Assembly (NCBI GenBank): GCA_963669155.1
Contig: OZ022591.1
Location: 9,115,753 to 9,179,752, forward strand
Reading direction: 5' to 3'
DNA: 64,000 nucleotides
Origin: Arbacia lixula
Lineage: Eukaryota > Echinodermata > Echinoidea > Arbacioida > Arbaciidae
Part shown: one piece after another, positions 47,492 to 59,734 of the stretch
How the letters are laid out: every line of letters starts with the position of its first letter
Position numbering within the stretch: position 1 is the first letter of the stretch
The notes under the pieces: generated by a model
What the model was told of the DNA's origin: nothing
What the model saw: the letters and a program-made list of their open reading frames with translations, nothing else
The model's database searches: none
Made by a program: the position numbers and the translations under genes

Positions 47492-47816
47492 GAGCGTGTT
47501 TATCATCTTTTATCATCAGAATTTGAAACGTGTTTCCAAAGGCCTTTACAAACGCGTTTATCAACTTAATCTCCCAAGTCAAAAACACGCCTTGTCACTG
47601 CATAGCTCTACTGCGCTGTTGCATGTGCACCGTAGTACAATAGTGTGCGATCGATGTCGGAAATCGGAAACATGTGGTTTAAAGTCGTTTCAAAACAAAT
47701 TTGCGTTTATCTTGCTTCTCTAAACGGGTTTCTGGCTCAAACGCGTTTAGGATTGCATAAATTTAATGCGTTTGGAAACCTTAATTCTACCAAAAAAAGA
47801 GTTGATAAACACGCCC
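47492..47816. mobile_element. Foldback element, GGGCGTGTTTATCAAC family, copy 2
   Basis: Left GAGCGTGTTTATCATC pairs with right GAGTTGATAAACACGCCC. Flanked by CATAG on the left and ATAG on the right. Interior has AAACGCGTTT words as in copy 1. Confidence 0.8.
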
Positions 47817-48214
47817 ATAGTTACAGAAAATTGCTGCTAATCTGGACACAGCTATCTCCCACTGACAAACTGTGTGTGGCTTCCGTCAATACTCTTCCAA
47901 TATTTGATTGCTACCAGAGCACTCATAACAATAGAGATGAAGCCCAAGTTTCAACAACTATTGTCATAGATAGACCACTGGAATTTGGCATTGAACTAAA
48001 GAGGCATTTCATATATTGTGCAATACAATTCAAATAATGGCTATTTCTGCCATTCTACTGAACAGAGATTTATCAATTACTGATGTTTTCTCACACAGAT
48101 TAGTTTTTAAACCCTTTCCGTGCTAAACCAAATACAGCTCTATGGGATTTTTGTGTATTAATGGTGAAAAAAAATCCACAAGCAGCACATTAAGAGTCAA
48201 TCCTTTAACCTATA
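47817..48214. other. Intergenic sequence, nothing recognised
   Basis: No feature could be supported. Confidence 0.5.
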
Positions 48215-48690
48215 AGGGGCGTCTTCATTAGCCCAATGTGGGCAAAATAGTGAGCTTGTTCTGATCGGGTTAGCTAGCCAGATCACAAAATAGCTAGCTA
48301 TTTGCATCTTCATTAGCCAGATCAGGCAAAATAGCGAGCTGTTTGGTCGAGAAAATTTCCCAAGAAATCTTGGGCTAGATGGAGCTAGCTCGAGCTAGTT
48401 CGCGAAATAGCTCAAGCTAGCTCGGAGCGTCTTCATTAGCCTGAAAATTTCCTGATCCCGGCATGCATCAGCCCCCACGAGGCATTGTTTACGTAATAGG
48501 TTTTTATACGTGAGTGAATGCGAGCTCACAACCGAAGCCATGCGGTCATGGCCTATTCCCGTCGCACACTGCTGGTATGTGCGAAACTCGGGATAATTTA
48601 TGCAACCCGAGCTCGAGCTTACGTATCCCGAGTTTCCAGCAAAATAGCTCGCTATTTTGTCTGATCGGGCTAATGAAGACCTATAACCTA
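48215..48690. mobile_element. Foldback element, GCGTCTTCATTAG family, copy 2
   Basis: Left AGGGGCGTCTTCATTAGCCC; right GATCGGGCTAATGAAGAC. Interior shares AGCTCACAACCGAAGCCATG and AGAAATCTTGGGCTAGATGG with copy 3. ACCTATA flanks both ends. Confidence 0.85.
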
Positions 48691-49725
48691 TAGGGTGAAT
48701 GCCCTAACTGTATCATCAACACAAACTCAGTATGCATACTTCCATCAGATTCATGTCTTGGTTCTGAGTAACTTTTAGGTCGAACAAATTAGGATGTCTT
48801 ACAAGAGAGACAATAATACAGGTGAAGATGATTCACTTTTTTTGGACTCAAACCATCAAATGATCAAATATGATTAATGACACATCAACCTTTCTCTGCA
48901 CTTCAAAATAAAATATTTTGTCTACAAGTAAACCTATATGCACTTTATTGAACTTATTTTCAGAAAAAAAGCCAGAAAACTGTAATGATACCGGTAATTG
49001 ATAAATGACACTATTGAAGCACTGTAACATGAACTCTTCTTTCATTTTTTTTTTTTCTGATTTTTGCAATTTGCTTGTCAAATTTGTTTAATCTTATATT
49101 ATGGCTTATTTCTCTCTACACTTTATTTTGTCTATTTCGAACAAATTTTCTCTTTTCTAGAATCAGCATTTCTAGCCATGATACCTATTCAAAATTTGGG
49201 CGTATTACTTGTGAATGAACACACATGAGGCACAAAACGACTTAAGTGTATGGGCAGAAGGAATACATACCACATCACTATATGAATACAGGCTGCAAAT
49301 CCAATCAATAATAGTCTTACCTGCAGAAAGATAGAAATAAAAGAAAGAAACAAGAAAGTTATTGGCAATTGTTCACATTTACCAAAAACTTAAAAGTAAC
49401 TGTCATACACATTCCTCGAAGATTCCAATTGATGTGTTAGTTTATGCTAAATTTATCTACTGCCATGGTTAGATCAACTTCTAGTTGAATGAATTATTAT
49501 ACAAGTGACAATTGCACTGTACAAGACAGTTGGCATCAACATATCATAAATCATATCCCATGTAATTACACAGACTACGGATGCAAGGACGCCAATTATT
49601 TTTGTATTCGGGGCTCATAAACACCCTCCCCCCACCAAAAACAAACAAACAAATCATATATCTGCTGAGGCTACTTTTAGAGCTTCGTTACATGAAAAAA
49701 AAAAAAACACTAGTCGATACCCTTT
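48691..49725. other. Intergenic sequence, nothing recognised
   Basis: T-run at 49047..49060 and A-run at 49695..49707; otherwise no feature. Confidence 0.5.
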
Positions 49726-50234
49726 AGGGGCGTCTTCATTAGCTCGAGCTGGGCAAAATAGCGAGCTTGTTCTGATCGGGTTAGCTAGCCAGATCACGAA
49801 AGAGCTAGCTATTTGCGTCTTCATTAGCCAGATCAGGCAAAATAGCGAGCTATTTGGTCAAGAAAATTTCCCAAGAAATCTTGGGCTAGATGGAGCTAGC
49901 TCGAGCTAGTTCGCGAAATAGCTCTTCGGAGCGTCTTTATTAGCCTGAATATTTCTCGATCCCGGCATGCATCAGCGCCCATGAGGCATTGTTTACGTAA
50001 TAGGTTTTTACACGTGCGTGAATGCGAGCTCACAACCGAAGCCATGCGGTCATGGCCTATTCCCGTCGCACACTGCTGGTATGTGCGAAACTCGGGATAA
50101 TTTATGCAACCCCGAACTCGAGCTTACGTATCCTGAGTTTCGAGCTAATGAAGACGCGATTGCAACTTCAGGCTAGTTCCTCGGATCAGCAAAATAGCTC
50201 GCTATTTCGTCTGATCGGGCTAATGAAGACACAC
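49726..50234. mobile_element. Foldback element, GCGTCTTCATTAG family, copy 3
   Basis: Left AGGGGCGTCTTCATTAGCTC; right GATCGGGCTAATGAAGACAC. It is close in sequence to copy 2, only 1 kb away and in the same orientation. Confidence 0.85.
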
Positions 50235-51659
50235 CTTTTGAGGAAACTGTCTTTTAACAGGGGCTCTTTTCTGCATTGTGGGGGTTAAAAGCGCCCCCAG
50301 CCCTAGAGTAACTCTTTTACTGGGTCAAGAGAAATATTCCTGTGTATACACTGTACATATAATGCCTTATATAGCATGATAATGCACACAACTTTCTCAA
50401 AGATTTGAATTGTAATAAAATAAACAATGGCACAAGTCTTGCAAAGAGGTAACTAAAATAAATAAATGTTATTTCTTTCCCTTTTGTTCTACTTCCACTT
50501 CCCTCTATGACCAATGCATTCATGTAAATGGGTTATTTATTATAAAAGAATACAACCACATCATACATCTTACTCTTTGTAAATACCACCCCACCATCGA
50601 AAGATACATGTCCAGAGAACTTGTAAAAAGTTACAATGCCACCCATTTTGTACATAAAACATAATACCTAGGTATCTTGGGAGTATTTTATGATTAATGT
50701 GAAACATGAAGTCACATTCTTCCAGGTAGGCAACATTTGAGAATGCTGATAAAGTTACCAGAAATTAACAGGTGATAAGAGATGGGAAAATCTGTGGAGA
50801 ATTATACCTTCATTTGCAATCGATATGGAGATAAAAATGTTTTCATGCAGCAACAGTCACATTAAATTTATAACGAACATGATATATCTTTCCTCTGGCT
50901 CCAAAATGAAAGCTCCTGGGAATGCTTCATCTCATCGAAATAAGAAATGTGACTTTGAAAAATTCCAAAATGTTCACAAACAGAAAGTATCAATGCTCCT
51001 CAAAAATAAAATGTAATGCACTTTCAGTATAATTTTTTTGTTGTATTTTAACTGTTAGAGTGATTTTATTCCTAGAAAGTTGCGAAAGTACATTCAGCTA
51101 CATGCAATTTCAGCAAGTATGTAGTTAGGCGAGTAGGTAAGAAGGGTTTCATGAATACAACCTGATTTTAGCCCAAAGGAAACTTCAAAAATCCACTTCT
51201 TTTTTTATTTCATGATGTAACAGGTACATACATCATTACCTCTCTTTTGTAAGGGCTGTTTTGCTCCTAATAATCAGACTTAAACCATCTTGATTACCAC
51301 ACAAAATATGCACCAATGGTACCAAGAAAGTTGAAGGAATATTTATTCTCAAATAGGAACTCCATTCTTCCTTACCCCAAATGCCTACTCAGAGACCTGA
51401 CTGTACTTTACTGCTTCAATTATTGTAAACATTCGGACTATTTACTGCTGGACACCCACAAATGAGCCATAAAGCCAGATTAAGGGGAAGTGAGAAGAAG
51501 GGGGTAATTATGGGAAATTACACGCAATCTGAACAGCTTTGTGTCCTTTTAACAAACTCTTGCAAAACTCTCTAATCTCTTGAATTATACCTTGTGCTTC
51601 GAGGGGGAATAACCTTTGGAGGTCTGAAGGACTCCTGAAAAGAGGCCAATGCAAATGCA
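50235..51659. other. Intergenic sequence, nothing recognised
   Basis: Short frames only. Confidence 0.5.
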
Positions 51660-51915
51660 ACCGAGTGTGAGAAGTTTTGTGGGAAATGTGGTGGGAAATG
51701 TTGTAGGAAGTTTTGTGGGAAGTTTTGTGGAAAGTGTTGTGGGAAGTTTTGGGGAAAGTATTGTGGGAAGTTTTGTGGGAAATGTTGTGTGAAGTCTTGT
51801 GGGAAGTCTTGATGAAAGTTTTGTAGGAGCTTCTGTGATAAATGTCATAGGAACATTTGTAGAAAGTTCTACAGAAAATGTAGGAAGTTTTGCTGGAAGT
51901 GCTGAGGGGAATTTT
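51660..51915. repeat. Degenerate 12-bp minisatellite (GGGAAGTTTTGT)n
   Basis: About twenty variants of GGGAAGTTTTGT. The multiple-of-three period keeps several frames open (Thr/Ser/Lys-rich on the minus strand); coding is not supported otherwise. Confidence 0.9.
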
Positions 51916-52429
51916 GTGGGAATTTGGCTGAGGCACACTATCCAAATATTGCAATTTGACTGGGTCTTACGATTCGACTCAAAACAACCTGGGAGCTCTT
52001 TTCAAACCCTTTGATCAGGTTCCATACTTGCCTTCCAGACCACCTACATGTGGGCATGTTTTGTAGAGGATAATTGGCCATTTAAGAGCCAATTATTCAC
52101 TCTTTAGTGTAAATACTTCACACAAAGGTATTTTTGCATCTGGCATGACACTATTTTCACGTGGTCTGAGAAAGGATCCAAAATTATCTGTTTACAATGG
52201 ACAAGAAGGAGAGTATGATGGTCATAACACATCTTGCTTTAACGCTAACATTATCGGACCTTGACAAATCCCATTGGCTCACTACACACCGTTATGGCAA
52301 TGGTAAAGAGAGAGTTAACCCTTTCTGGCTCAAGCCCAGAAGTCAAAGATGGGGTAGATTGGAACCATTTTCTCTATCTATGCAAACTTAACGCAAATAC
52401 ATTACTAATGGTACCCCAAAAGGTCTAAT

Positions 52430-52992
52430 GAAATGCGCATGTAAAATGGTCTATATCTTTTTCGAGAAAATTATCACATAATGCTGAGTAGCTCGCAAGT
52501 GACGTCACAACAACATTAGGAATTTGAAAACTCATACCTTTTGACAGGTTTTTGTTAAAGGGCATATACTGTACTGGGAAGACCAAAATACCTTCAAAAG
52601 ATGATCGTGAGCAATCTTCTTGCCAATGGTCTTAAATTCATGTATTCTCCATTTTAGAAACTTGCTGAAAGTTATCTGCCAAAAAATGATCCACATTTGG
52701 AGTAATTATAGGGATTACATCATAAATTCTCAAATTGTTCGGCCCGAACATTTACAGGATTTGTGATTTATCACTTATTACTCCAAATGTGGATCATTTG
52801 TGTTCAAATAACTTTCAGCAAGTTTCTAAAATGGACAACACATGAATTTAAGACCATTGACAAGAAGATTGCTCATGATCACGTTTTGAAGGATTTTTTT
52901 GTCTTCCCAGTACAGTATATGCCCTTAAAACCTTCACTAATTTGGCTCTTTCACATTCCTGTTATTATTAAAATCAACCTAACTTCAGGGTG
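52430..52992. mobile_element. Old TTAA MITE remnant split by a nested insertion
   Basis: GTAGCTCGCAAGTGACGTCA and TTTGACAGGTTTTTGTTAA precede the insertion. ACCTTCACTAATTTGGCTCT and CTAACTTCAGGGTGG follow it. Joined, they match the right arm of copy 1 (698..1186). The left arm is missing. Confidence 0.75.
52555..52928. mobile_element. Nested TTAA foldback MITE of a second family
   Basis: TTAA at both ends. Termini AGGGCATATACTGTACTGGG and CCCAGTACAGTATATGCCC. Arms pair almost throughout (ATGATC, GAGCAATCTTCTTGCCAATG and complements). Inserted into the MITE remnant above. Confidence 0.9.
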
Positions 52993-53148
52993 GCCGCGAT
53001 CACCCATTTAAAAGCAGTTGAAAAGAGAAAGAAAGACACGGCATGTGAACAAGGGTTTTCTCAGGCACAATCATTCAGCACAACTTTCACAGGGGAAAGG
53101 AATTTCGCTTTTGGTTACAATGTTACAATGTGGGGTATATTCTCTTAC

Positions 53149-53293
53149 ACACACTTTCACACACCAACCATGTAGAAATAGCACATTGAAGGGATCATCA
53201 AAAAACTTCCAAGCTCTGTCAAGTGTTGACTGATCTAAAAAAACACCTGAAATATGTGTGGCAGCTATATATTGTATGCCATCTACAGGAACA
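53149..53293 (-). CDS. Candidate orphan exon, unrecognised
   Basis: Within a 108-codon minus-strand frame, a 145-nt segment is preceded by a pyrimidine-rich acceptor (CTGCATCTTGTGCAG) and followed by a strong donor (GTAAGAG). It would encode a peptide starting VPVDGIQYIAATHISGVFLD and continuing through DRAWKFFDDPFNVLFLHGW. The composition is protein-like and not low-complexity, unlike other small frames here. A shorter alternative uses the donor at 53168. I recognise no family, and no partner exon is visible on the minus strand nearby, so this may be a chance frame or an exon of a host gene with long introns. Confidence 0.22.
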
Positions 53294-54887
53294 CTGCACA
53301 AGATGCAGAAAATATGTACAAAAGATAAGCAACAGTGGCAAAAAACAACTATCTGTATTTTTGTTAATGCCATTCTAAGGATATGAAGATTCAACATACA
53401 TGTAATGACCTTGTAGGTTAAAATGTACTTAATGTGTTTTGGTGTAATTTCTGTTGTGCCTGGTGATATGTTATTCCATTTAATCTACTACTGGTTTCAG
53501 CTGCATCTGTGGCATGAAACAGTCTTAGTCCTAAGCTGGGAAAAGCCCATTGACTTGTTACACATTGCATTCACATTGGTACTGGGATGGTTAACAAAAT
53601 GTTAGCAGAAATCACCACTAAACTGAGATGATTGTTAGATCAAAAAGAAGTAAAAGAATTGGGTATCATCATTTTTATTAGTAGATTCCTGACCATTTGA
53701 ATATTTGAAAAGAAGCAATCGATACAATAATTTTCTATTTCGCCATCAAGGAAATGCGACGTCAAAGAAAACAATTACATTTTTCTAAAGAGAAGAGAAA
53801 AGTTATGAAATTCCAACTCCTGGGTGATATTTGAGAAAACAGTTTCGCTTTAAAAATGAGTCTCTCTGTCATCACTTGAAGAAGAATTGAGGAACAGTGA
53901 GGATTAACCTCACAAAGCTCATTACTATCTTTCCATCTGATGATCCACAAGATGACAAGATGAAATCCAAGATCCATTTCAGCTACTGTTCATCTGATCA
54001 CATTTCAGGGATTAGTAATTTAGTATCTATCTCTCAGACAAATGTCTGTTGTTCACTAATAAAAGGGAATTATCACTAGTTTTTGAGTCGATGAAAATAA
54101 CTTTTCATAAAGCCTTCAATAGGGCCATCTCCAATGAATCAAATTTGAACAATTTGTTTTAATATGATTACTGAGCATAATCTGATAATAACTCACCATT
54201 TAGCAAATAAAACTGCAAATAGTGTAATGCTTGGAGAAACTAAAAAAAAAAGAAAGAAATATCTCTGCTAATCTTGACTTTCAACGAATCTGAAATGTCT
54301 TGGTAGCAGCCCATTGTTACATGTATATTCCAGAGTACTCAAAATTAATATCCTTCATTTTCAGGTAATTTTGGCAGCTGCATCTACTTTTTCTTAAGAT
54401 CTTGACTCATCAACAACTTAAAAATAAGTTATACCTATAAAATCATGGTACACTGTTCCTTTCCTCTGACTTTTCTCGTTAAACATATTACCTCCGTAGT
54501 TCTGAGCAATTCTCCCTTAAAAAAGTCATTGTGACCTACATTCTAAGACGGCTTTTTGATGTTTATGGTTAACTCCTCGCTTATGCACACATTTGACATA
54601 CCTTCTATTGTGTGATGGACAAAGAAGATCCATGAGAAAATAGGGGATTTGATCATGTATGTAGATAACATGAATGTATTTTAGTTTGAATTGGCTGACT
54701 GAAACAGTGGGTGGTCTGCACATGTGTGAGAGAGCTTTGTGGCAGAACAGACAACTTTGACGGTTTGAAACTGGATGAATCCAAGTCAATATTCTCTTTT
54801 TTTTTGAAGGGAGCAGAAAGTCATGATTCTTCAACCAGACAGAGCACTGCATTGTGCACTGTAGTGAAATAGTCCATAAGTGGCACA
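53294..54887. other. Intergenic sequence, nothing recognised
   Basis: A 120-codon minus frame at 54526..54888 is Cys/His-containing, but no spacing matches a known finger; not annotated as coding. Confidence 0.4.
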
Positions 54888-55230
54888 TTAAAGACAGGCT
54901 GTCCCATTTTCAAAAGTCATGAAACTCGGCAGGAATCAACAGTACACCCTAACAATAACGAACATTTTCAGGAGAAGTGAAAAAATATTCTTGTTTATGT
55001 TTGAAACACAGCGAGCATAGTCTACATTCATAATCATATTGTCCCTCTCAGGCACGATGCGGGCATTACTCCCATTGAGCGTACACACCATGAAGCAGAC
55101 AGGCTATAGGTTTCGGACGACCCGCCCAAAACCTCCTCACAATCTACTAATTGCTATAACTTTGCCTAACATCAGTTTCCAGTTCTATTACTGGGAGTGA
55201 AGTTCTAATACATTATCTTCTTCCATTTTT
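54888..55230. repeat. Interspersed repeat family (AAAGACAG...CCCATTTT type), full-looking copy
   Basis: TTAAAGACAGGCTGTCCCAT, CCCTAACAATAACGAACATT, TTTGAAACACAGCGAGCATA, CCAAAACCTCCTCACAATCT. Shared in order with 19840..20640 and 59253..59480, and in part with 29250..29420. Confidence 0.75.
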
Positions 55231-56640
55231 CATGGTTTTTACAAATTCTTTATTTGACCTGCAAAAGGGACACCCTGACTTTAAAAAACCAGAGTCTCAC
55301 TCCAACACAACAAACATGTCTTCATTCTTGAAGTGGTATCTAGTCCCAATGTGGCAGGGTTGGCAAAGAAGCTTGCTATTTGTACCCACACCATTCATGA
55401 TGCTGTCTAGAGTACATTGTACTTTAGCCCGCAAATGTTGCCAAATCTTGTGAAACCACAAAGCACACTACCTACCATTCAACAGACTCTGCACACACAC
55501 AAAAGTGCAATAACCAAAATATCTTGGGAAATCATTAGCTTAGAGCTGGTAAAATAAACCCCTCCAAAAAAGTCCTGCAAGCCAAATTTGATGGGTAATA
55601 TATCACTTGTTGCTTCATCGTAGTACGTGACTGGGATGTCATTAGAAAGCTCAATTATTCTTCATCACATTGGTGTGCCATTTGCTATGATGATGCAATC
55701 ATGGAATGTCTAGTATTCCAGAATATTGGGTAAAGTCACAAATTAAATGTTGCAAAAGGCATTTCCAATAGCATCTTCAATAGCAAAGACTCCATTTATT
55801 TTGAAGATGCAATGTGTTTAGGTTACTGAATCATCAGGCGAACCACAATGACTAGAGACAGCAGCAGCAGCAACAAAAGCAGCTCTCTCATATGCAAAAA
55901 GAAGAATGAGTTTTGAATAGTGTCAACGTGACAATGAATGTTCGCGAGTCGCCGTATCGACATCATTCAAACTAATTTCATGCCCACAACAAATGGAAAA
56001 CATTTCAATCTTGACCTTGATGCATATTCAGAAGGTCTGCGTAAGCATTACAAACGATATATCGTTGTAAAGATAAATAGCCAAGCTGTCTGATGATACC
56101 ACATTTATGTACGATAATGAAGCAACTAAAGATATATGACTCCTCAGACCTGAGTCGCAGAACTTTTTTTCGAGGGGTTTATATGATACCATCCTTACGT
56201 TATCTAAGCGTCTCAAAGGGGTTATTTCTTGCACCGATTCCACATTTGTTTGCACTCTTTTCTTCACCTCTTTACACGCAATCCAGCAAGCTTTCCCATT
56301 GTTACTCTTCACTCTTGTTCTAAAGGTGTTCATGAAATACAAAAAAAAAACGTGTCTCCACTCCCTATCACTATCACACATACCAACATGGAAGAAAAGC
56401 TGTAAAATATGTGCATCTCTTCATAATTGTATCACCAAAGCTGTTAGACTTGATACTTGTTCCTATCTGGTCCACAACCCAATGATTTCCTGGGATGCGC
56501 CGTGGTGGTGTAAGATTCGACGCCTGAGCCGGCTGTGCTTTCAATGGATGTATCACTCTCCTTTTGAAAGGTTGGGATATCATTCTGTTATGTGTGATGA
56601 AAGGAGATTAACCCATGAAGTGCTGAATGGAAAAAATTAT
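55231..56640. other. Intergenic sequence, nothing recognised
   Basis: Frames at 56028..56381 and 56299..56655 show no recognisable family. Confidence 0.4.
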
Positions 56641-56890
56641 GATTTAACCCTCTAAGTACCAAGCACCGACTGCCCCCTTATCAATAACAACTTAGTTTCT
56701 TGACTATGGGACTGAGTGGGTTAACCCTCTCAGTACCAGGCACCGGCAGCGCCCTATCGATAACGTACAACCCAGTTTGTGGCCTACAGTATGCAACTGA
56801 ATGGGTTTACCATCTCAGTACCAAGCAGTGACAGCCCTTGTCAATATCAGGTCAGTTTTTCTCCTATATATGGCTGAGTAGGTTAAATAG
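56641..56890. repeat. Tandem array, about 80 bp, three copies
   Basis: Each copy has TTAACCCTCTCAGTACCAGGC, a GCAGCGCCC-like block, CAATAACA, CAGTTT and ACTGAGTGGG. A related solitary unit is at 62745..62825. Confidence 0.85.
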
Positions 56891-58187
56891 TAAGACTGTA
56901 AAAAAGACTCATTGACAAAATGGATCTATTTTAACCTAAAGGGATGGATCACCTTGAAAGTGATCAACAAGGTCAGAGAAAAGATCTGCAAAAATTTGGG
57001 CAAAACAGGAGAATTAATAAGGAAGTTCTGGGGGCATGAAATCTGGCCAGTCCTGAAATTGGCAATCACTGGCTTTAGATGTCAGGATAGTAGGCAAAGA
57101 GGAAAAGGTTACAAATGAAGCTCTGATTGCGCAAAACGGAACATCTCTCTGTCTCCTTGAAGTTCAGAATGACTGTCATAACCTAGCATATATTCTGTAA
57201 AGGGGACAGAGCCGTATACCGTGATGTTGTTGTCACTATCGACTTCAAATCAAAACAGCTCGATTGCGTGTGCTTGTGTGCTTCACCTGTCTTGTATCAA
57301 GAGCTTGCTAATGCCTATATATTGCCATACGCGAGCTGTGGATACCTGGCACCTACGCAGAACATATAGCTTGTTCGTGTTTTTCAGGAACTAATTCATG
57401 CTTCTTTGTTCAAGCAGATATCACAATGAGTAGTCTTTGTGTTAAACAGTTAGTATACATGTATCTTTACCACATCTACCATAAAGATAGTATAAACTTG
57501 ACTGGTAGAGATAGTTGATTAGAAACACTCAGAACCAACCAATAAACATTCTTGCAACTCACCTCCAGATTGTTCACTAATCATGGTTTAGTATTTACTG
57601 TTGTAGCCCCTGTAAACAAAAAAGGGTAATGAAGGAGGGCTAGGAGAAATTCCTTCCTTTTTTATGGGCTAAAAATTCTTGCTGAAGTTAGGGTATTTTT
57701 TTAAGGACATTGGTTGGCTCACAATGAGGCAGGGTATGTCAACCTAGCTGGTGATACAAATAAAAACTATCAAATAATAACAGGTAATGCCTATGATAAA
57801 CAACATTATTTTTCACGTTCCCGAACCACCCCCCCCCCCCCCCCCCCCATACAGCTAAACAGGCTAATCTCCTGTCTTAAGGGCGGTGAGAACACGCTTC
57901 TGTCTGCACAACCAGATTTGATGAATATTCTCTCTGATAGGATTGGGAAACTCCCTGCCTCTGGCCTGATCATTAATTACTTTAAATTTTAAACTAAAAC
58001 ACTTCAAACTGACTCCTAAAATAACTTGGAACTGCAGGTGCCCTACCTTTTTTCATCGAGTGAAGGCTGGGGTACTTAGTTGATCATAGGAGGGGTCAGA
58101 TAAGTCTGACTGGAAGTATTTAATTTACATCTTTTCATCACCATTCTGTGATTCTGGGACAGTCCATTATAATCTGGATAAGGTAAC
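56891..58187. other. Intergenic sequence with poly-C run
   Basis: Poly-C at 57830..57848; otherwise no feature. Confidence 0.5.
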
Positions 58188-58645
58188 CTGCGAACAGGGT
58201 ATATCTCTCTGGCAGGACATGACAAGTCCACAGTCAGTACAGCTGCAATCATTTCTCTGAGATCTCACTCATTGAGGCCCATCATACTCCCATCAAAACA
58301 ACGCGACTTCTTGTAAGACACTGCTGACCACATGTCTCAGGACACATCTTGATCTATTGGATTAATGCAGGCATGTGAACAGGGTATATCTCTCTGGTAG
58401 GACATGACAAGTCCATGGCCATTACATTTCTCTCAGATCACACTTTGTGATGCCCCCATTTGAAACCTTGGTCTCTTGGAAGACATACCTCAACTTACTC
58501 GATTAATGCAGACATGTGAACAGCTAGGGTAGCTCTCTGTTAGGACATGACAAGTCCATAGTCATTACAGCTGCAATCATTTCTCTCAGATCTCACTCAT
58601 CGAGGCCCGTCAAACTCCCATCATGACACATTGCATCTTGATTGC
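58188..58645. repeat. Degenerate tandem array, period about 150-180 bp, three copies
   Basis: AGGACATGACAAGTCCA, GCTGCAATCATTTCTCT, AGATCTCACTCAT and TGCAGGCATGTGAACAGGGT recur in order. Confidence 0.9.
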
Positions 58646-59252
58646 CCTGCAGGTTATTCCTACCTAATTAATCACATAGTGTGACCAAGCCTGCCCTCAC
58701 TTGACCTTCGCCTGAACTGCGCACATGAATTCAAATTAGGAAGGGGGAGGGGAGGGGGAATAAGGAGCTACCCAATTATTCACACATGGTACACAAACAT
58801 ACATTATGAAGAATTATGAAGAATCACATTTGGAGATATTCCAGTTATGCCCAGACAATCCAGTGCAAAGTGGGTATGAAAGTCTTTCTCACTCAAGCAA
58901 TGCATTTGCTTTCACCAGTTACCGTAACAGCATTAATACCTGCCAACTCTTCAAACTAAGAATTCAGATCCAGCAGGAATAGGATTACAAATGTGTTTGC
59001 AATACTTTTACATTCTATTTCATGGGGAAAAGAGTTTGAAGTTGATAAGTAAAATCAGTTAGAAGAAATCAAAAGAAAAAAACAATCCTCCAAAAATCAA
59101 AATGGACAGAAGTTATCATAGATCTGTATACAAATGTTTATATGCAGTTGTGGGGATATTAACTAATGTAAACTCTCGTTTGAGGTAATATCATCATAAT
59201 TCCTGTCAGCCAGTGACAAAAGATACTCATGTGCTCGGAACAATTTAGCTCC
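58646..59252. other. Intergenic sequence, nothing recognised
   Basis: G-rich tract at 58740..58762; otherwise no feature. Confidence 0.5.
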
Positions 59253-59480
59253 TTAAAGACAGAGGGTGTCCCATTTCGAAAAATCACAAAGATCTCCAGG
59301 AAAAAGCAGTATATCCTAACAATAACATGAGTGAAATCTCAGACATAGCTTCACAAACATTTTTTAGGAAAAGTGGAAAAACTATCTGTTTACGTTTGAA
59401 AATCGGCGACCATGGTCTACGTTCATATAGCATATTGCAACATTTCGTGATATCACTCAGCTGTGCGCCGCTTTCCTCAT
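59253..59480. repeat. Interspersed repeat family, third copy
   Basis: TTAAAGACAGAGGGTGTCCC, ATATCCTAACAATAACATGA, TTTGAAAATCGGCGACCATG then GTCTACGTTCATA align with 54888..55230; truncated on the right. Confidence 0.65.
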
Positions 59481-59734
59481 CGCATCACTGTGCAGTGCCA
59501 AAAGCTGTGATGTGTGCTTTTGTGTATTGCCCTGTGCCCCTGTGTATTCATTGAACTAGTGACATTGTATCTTCCTTCTGCTGTCTACTAAAAAGAGAAG
59601 AAGAGAATTTCTTGATGTAAACAGGGCTACAAGATGGACACAGAACATGAAGATGACACAGAGCCGATCTGCTCAGCTCATTACTCGAGTTCCTTACAGA
59701 TCAAAGGGGTCCCACATAGGGGCAGTCCGGGCTA

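Noticed and set aside
51508-51954. 148-codon Thr/Ser/Lys-rich minus frame
   Set aside because: Produced by the 12-bp minisatellite; both neighbouring frames are equally repetitive.
54526-54888. Cys/His-containing 120-codon minus frame
   Set aside because: Spacing does not fit a known zinc finger, and no splice or start evidence supports it.
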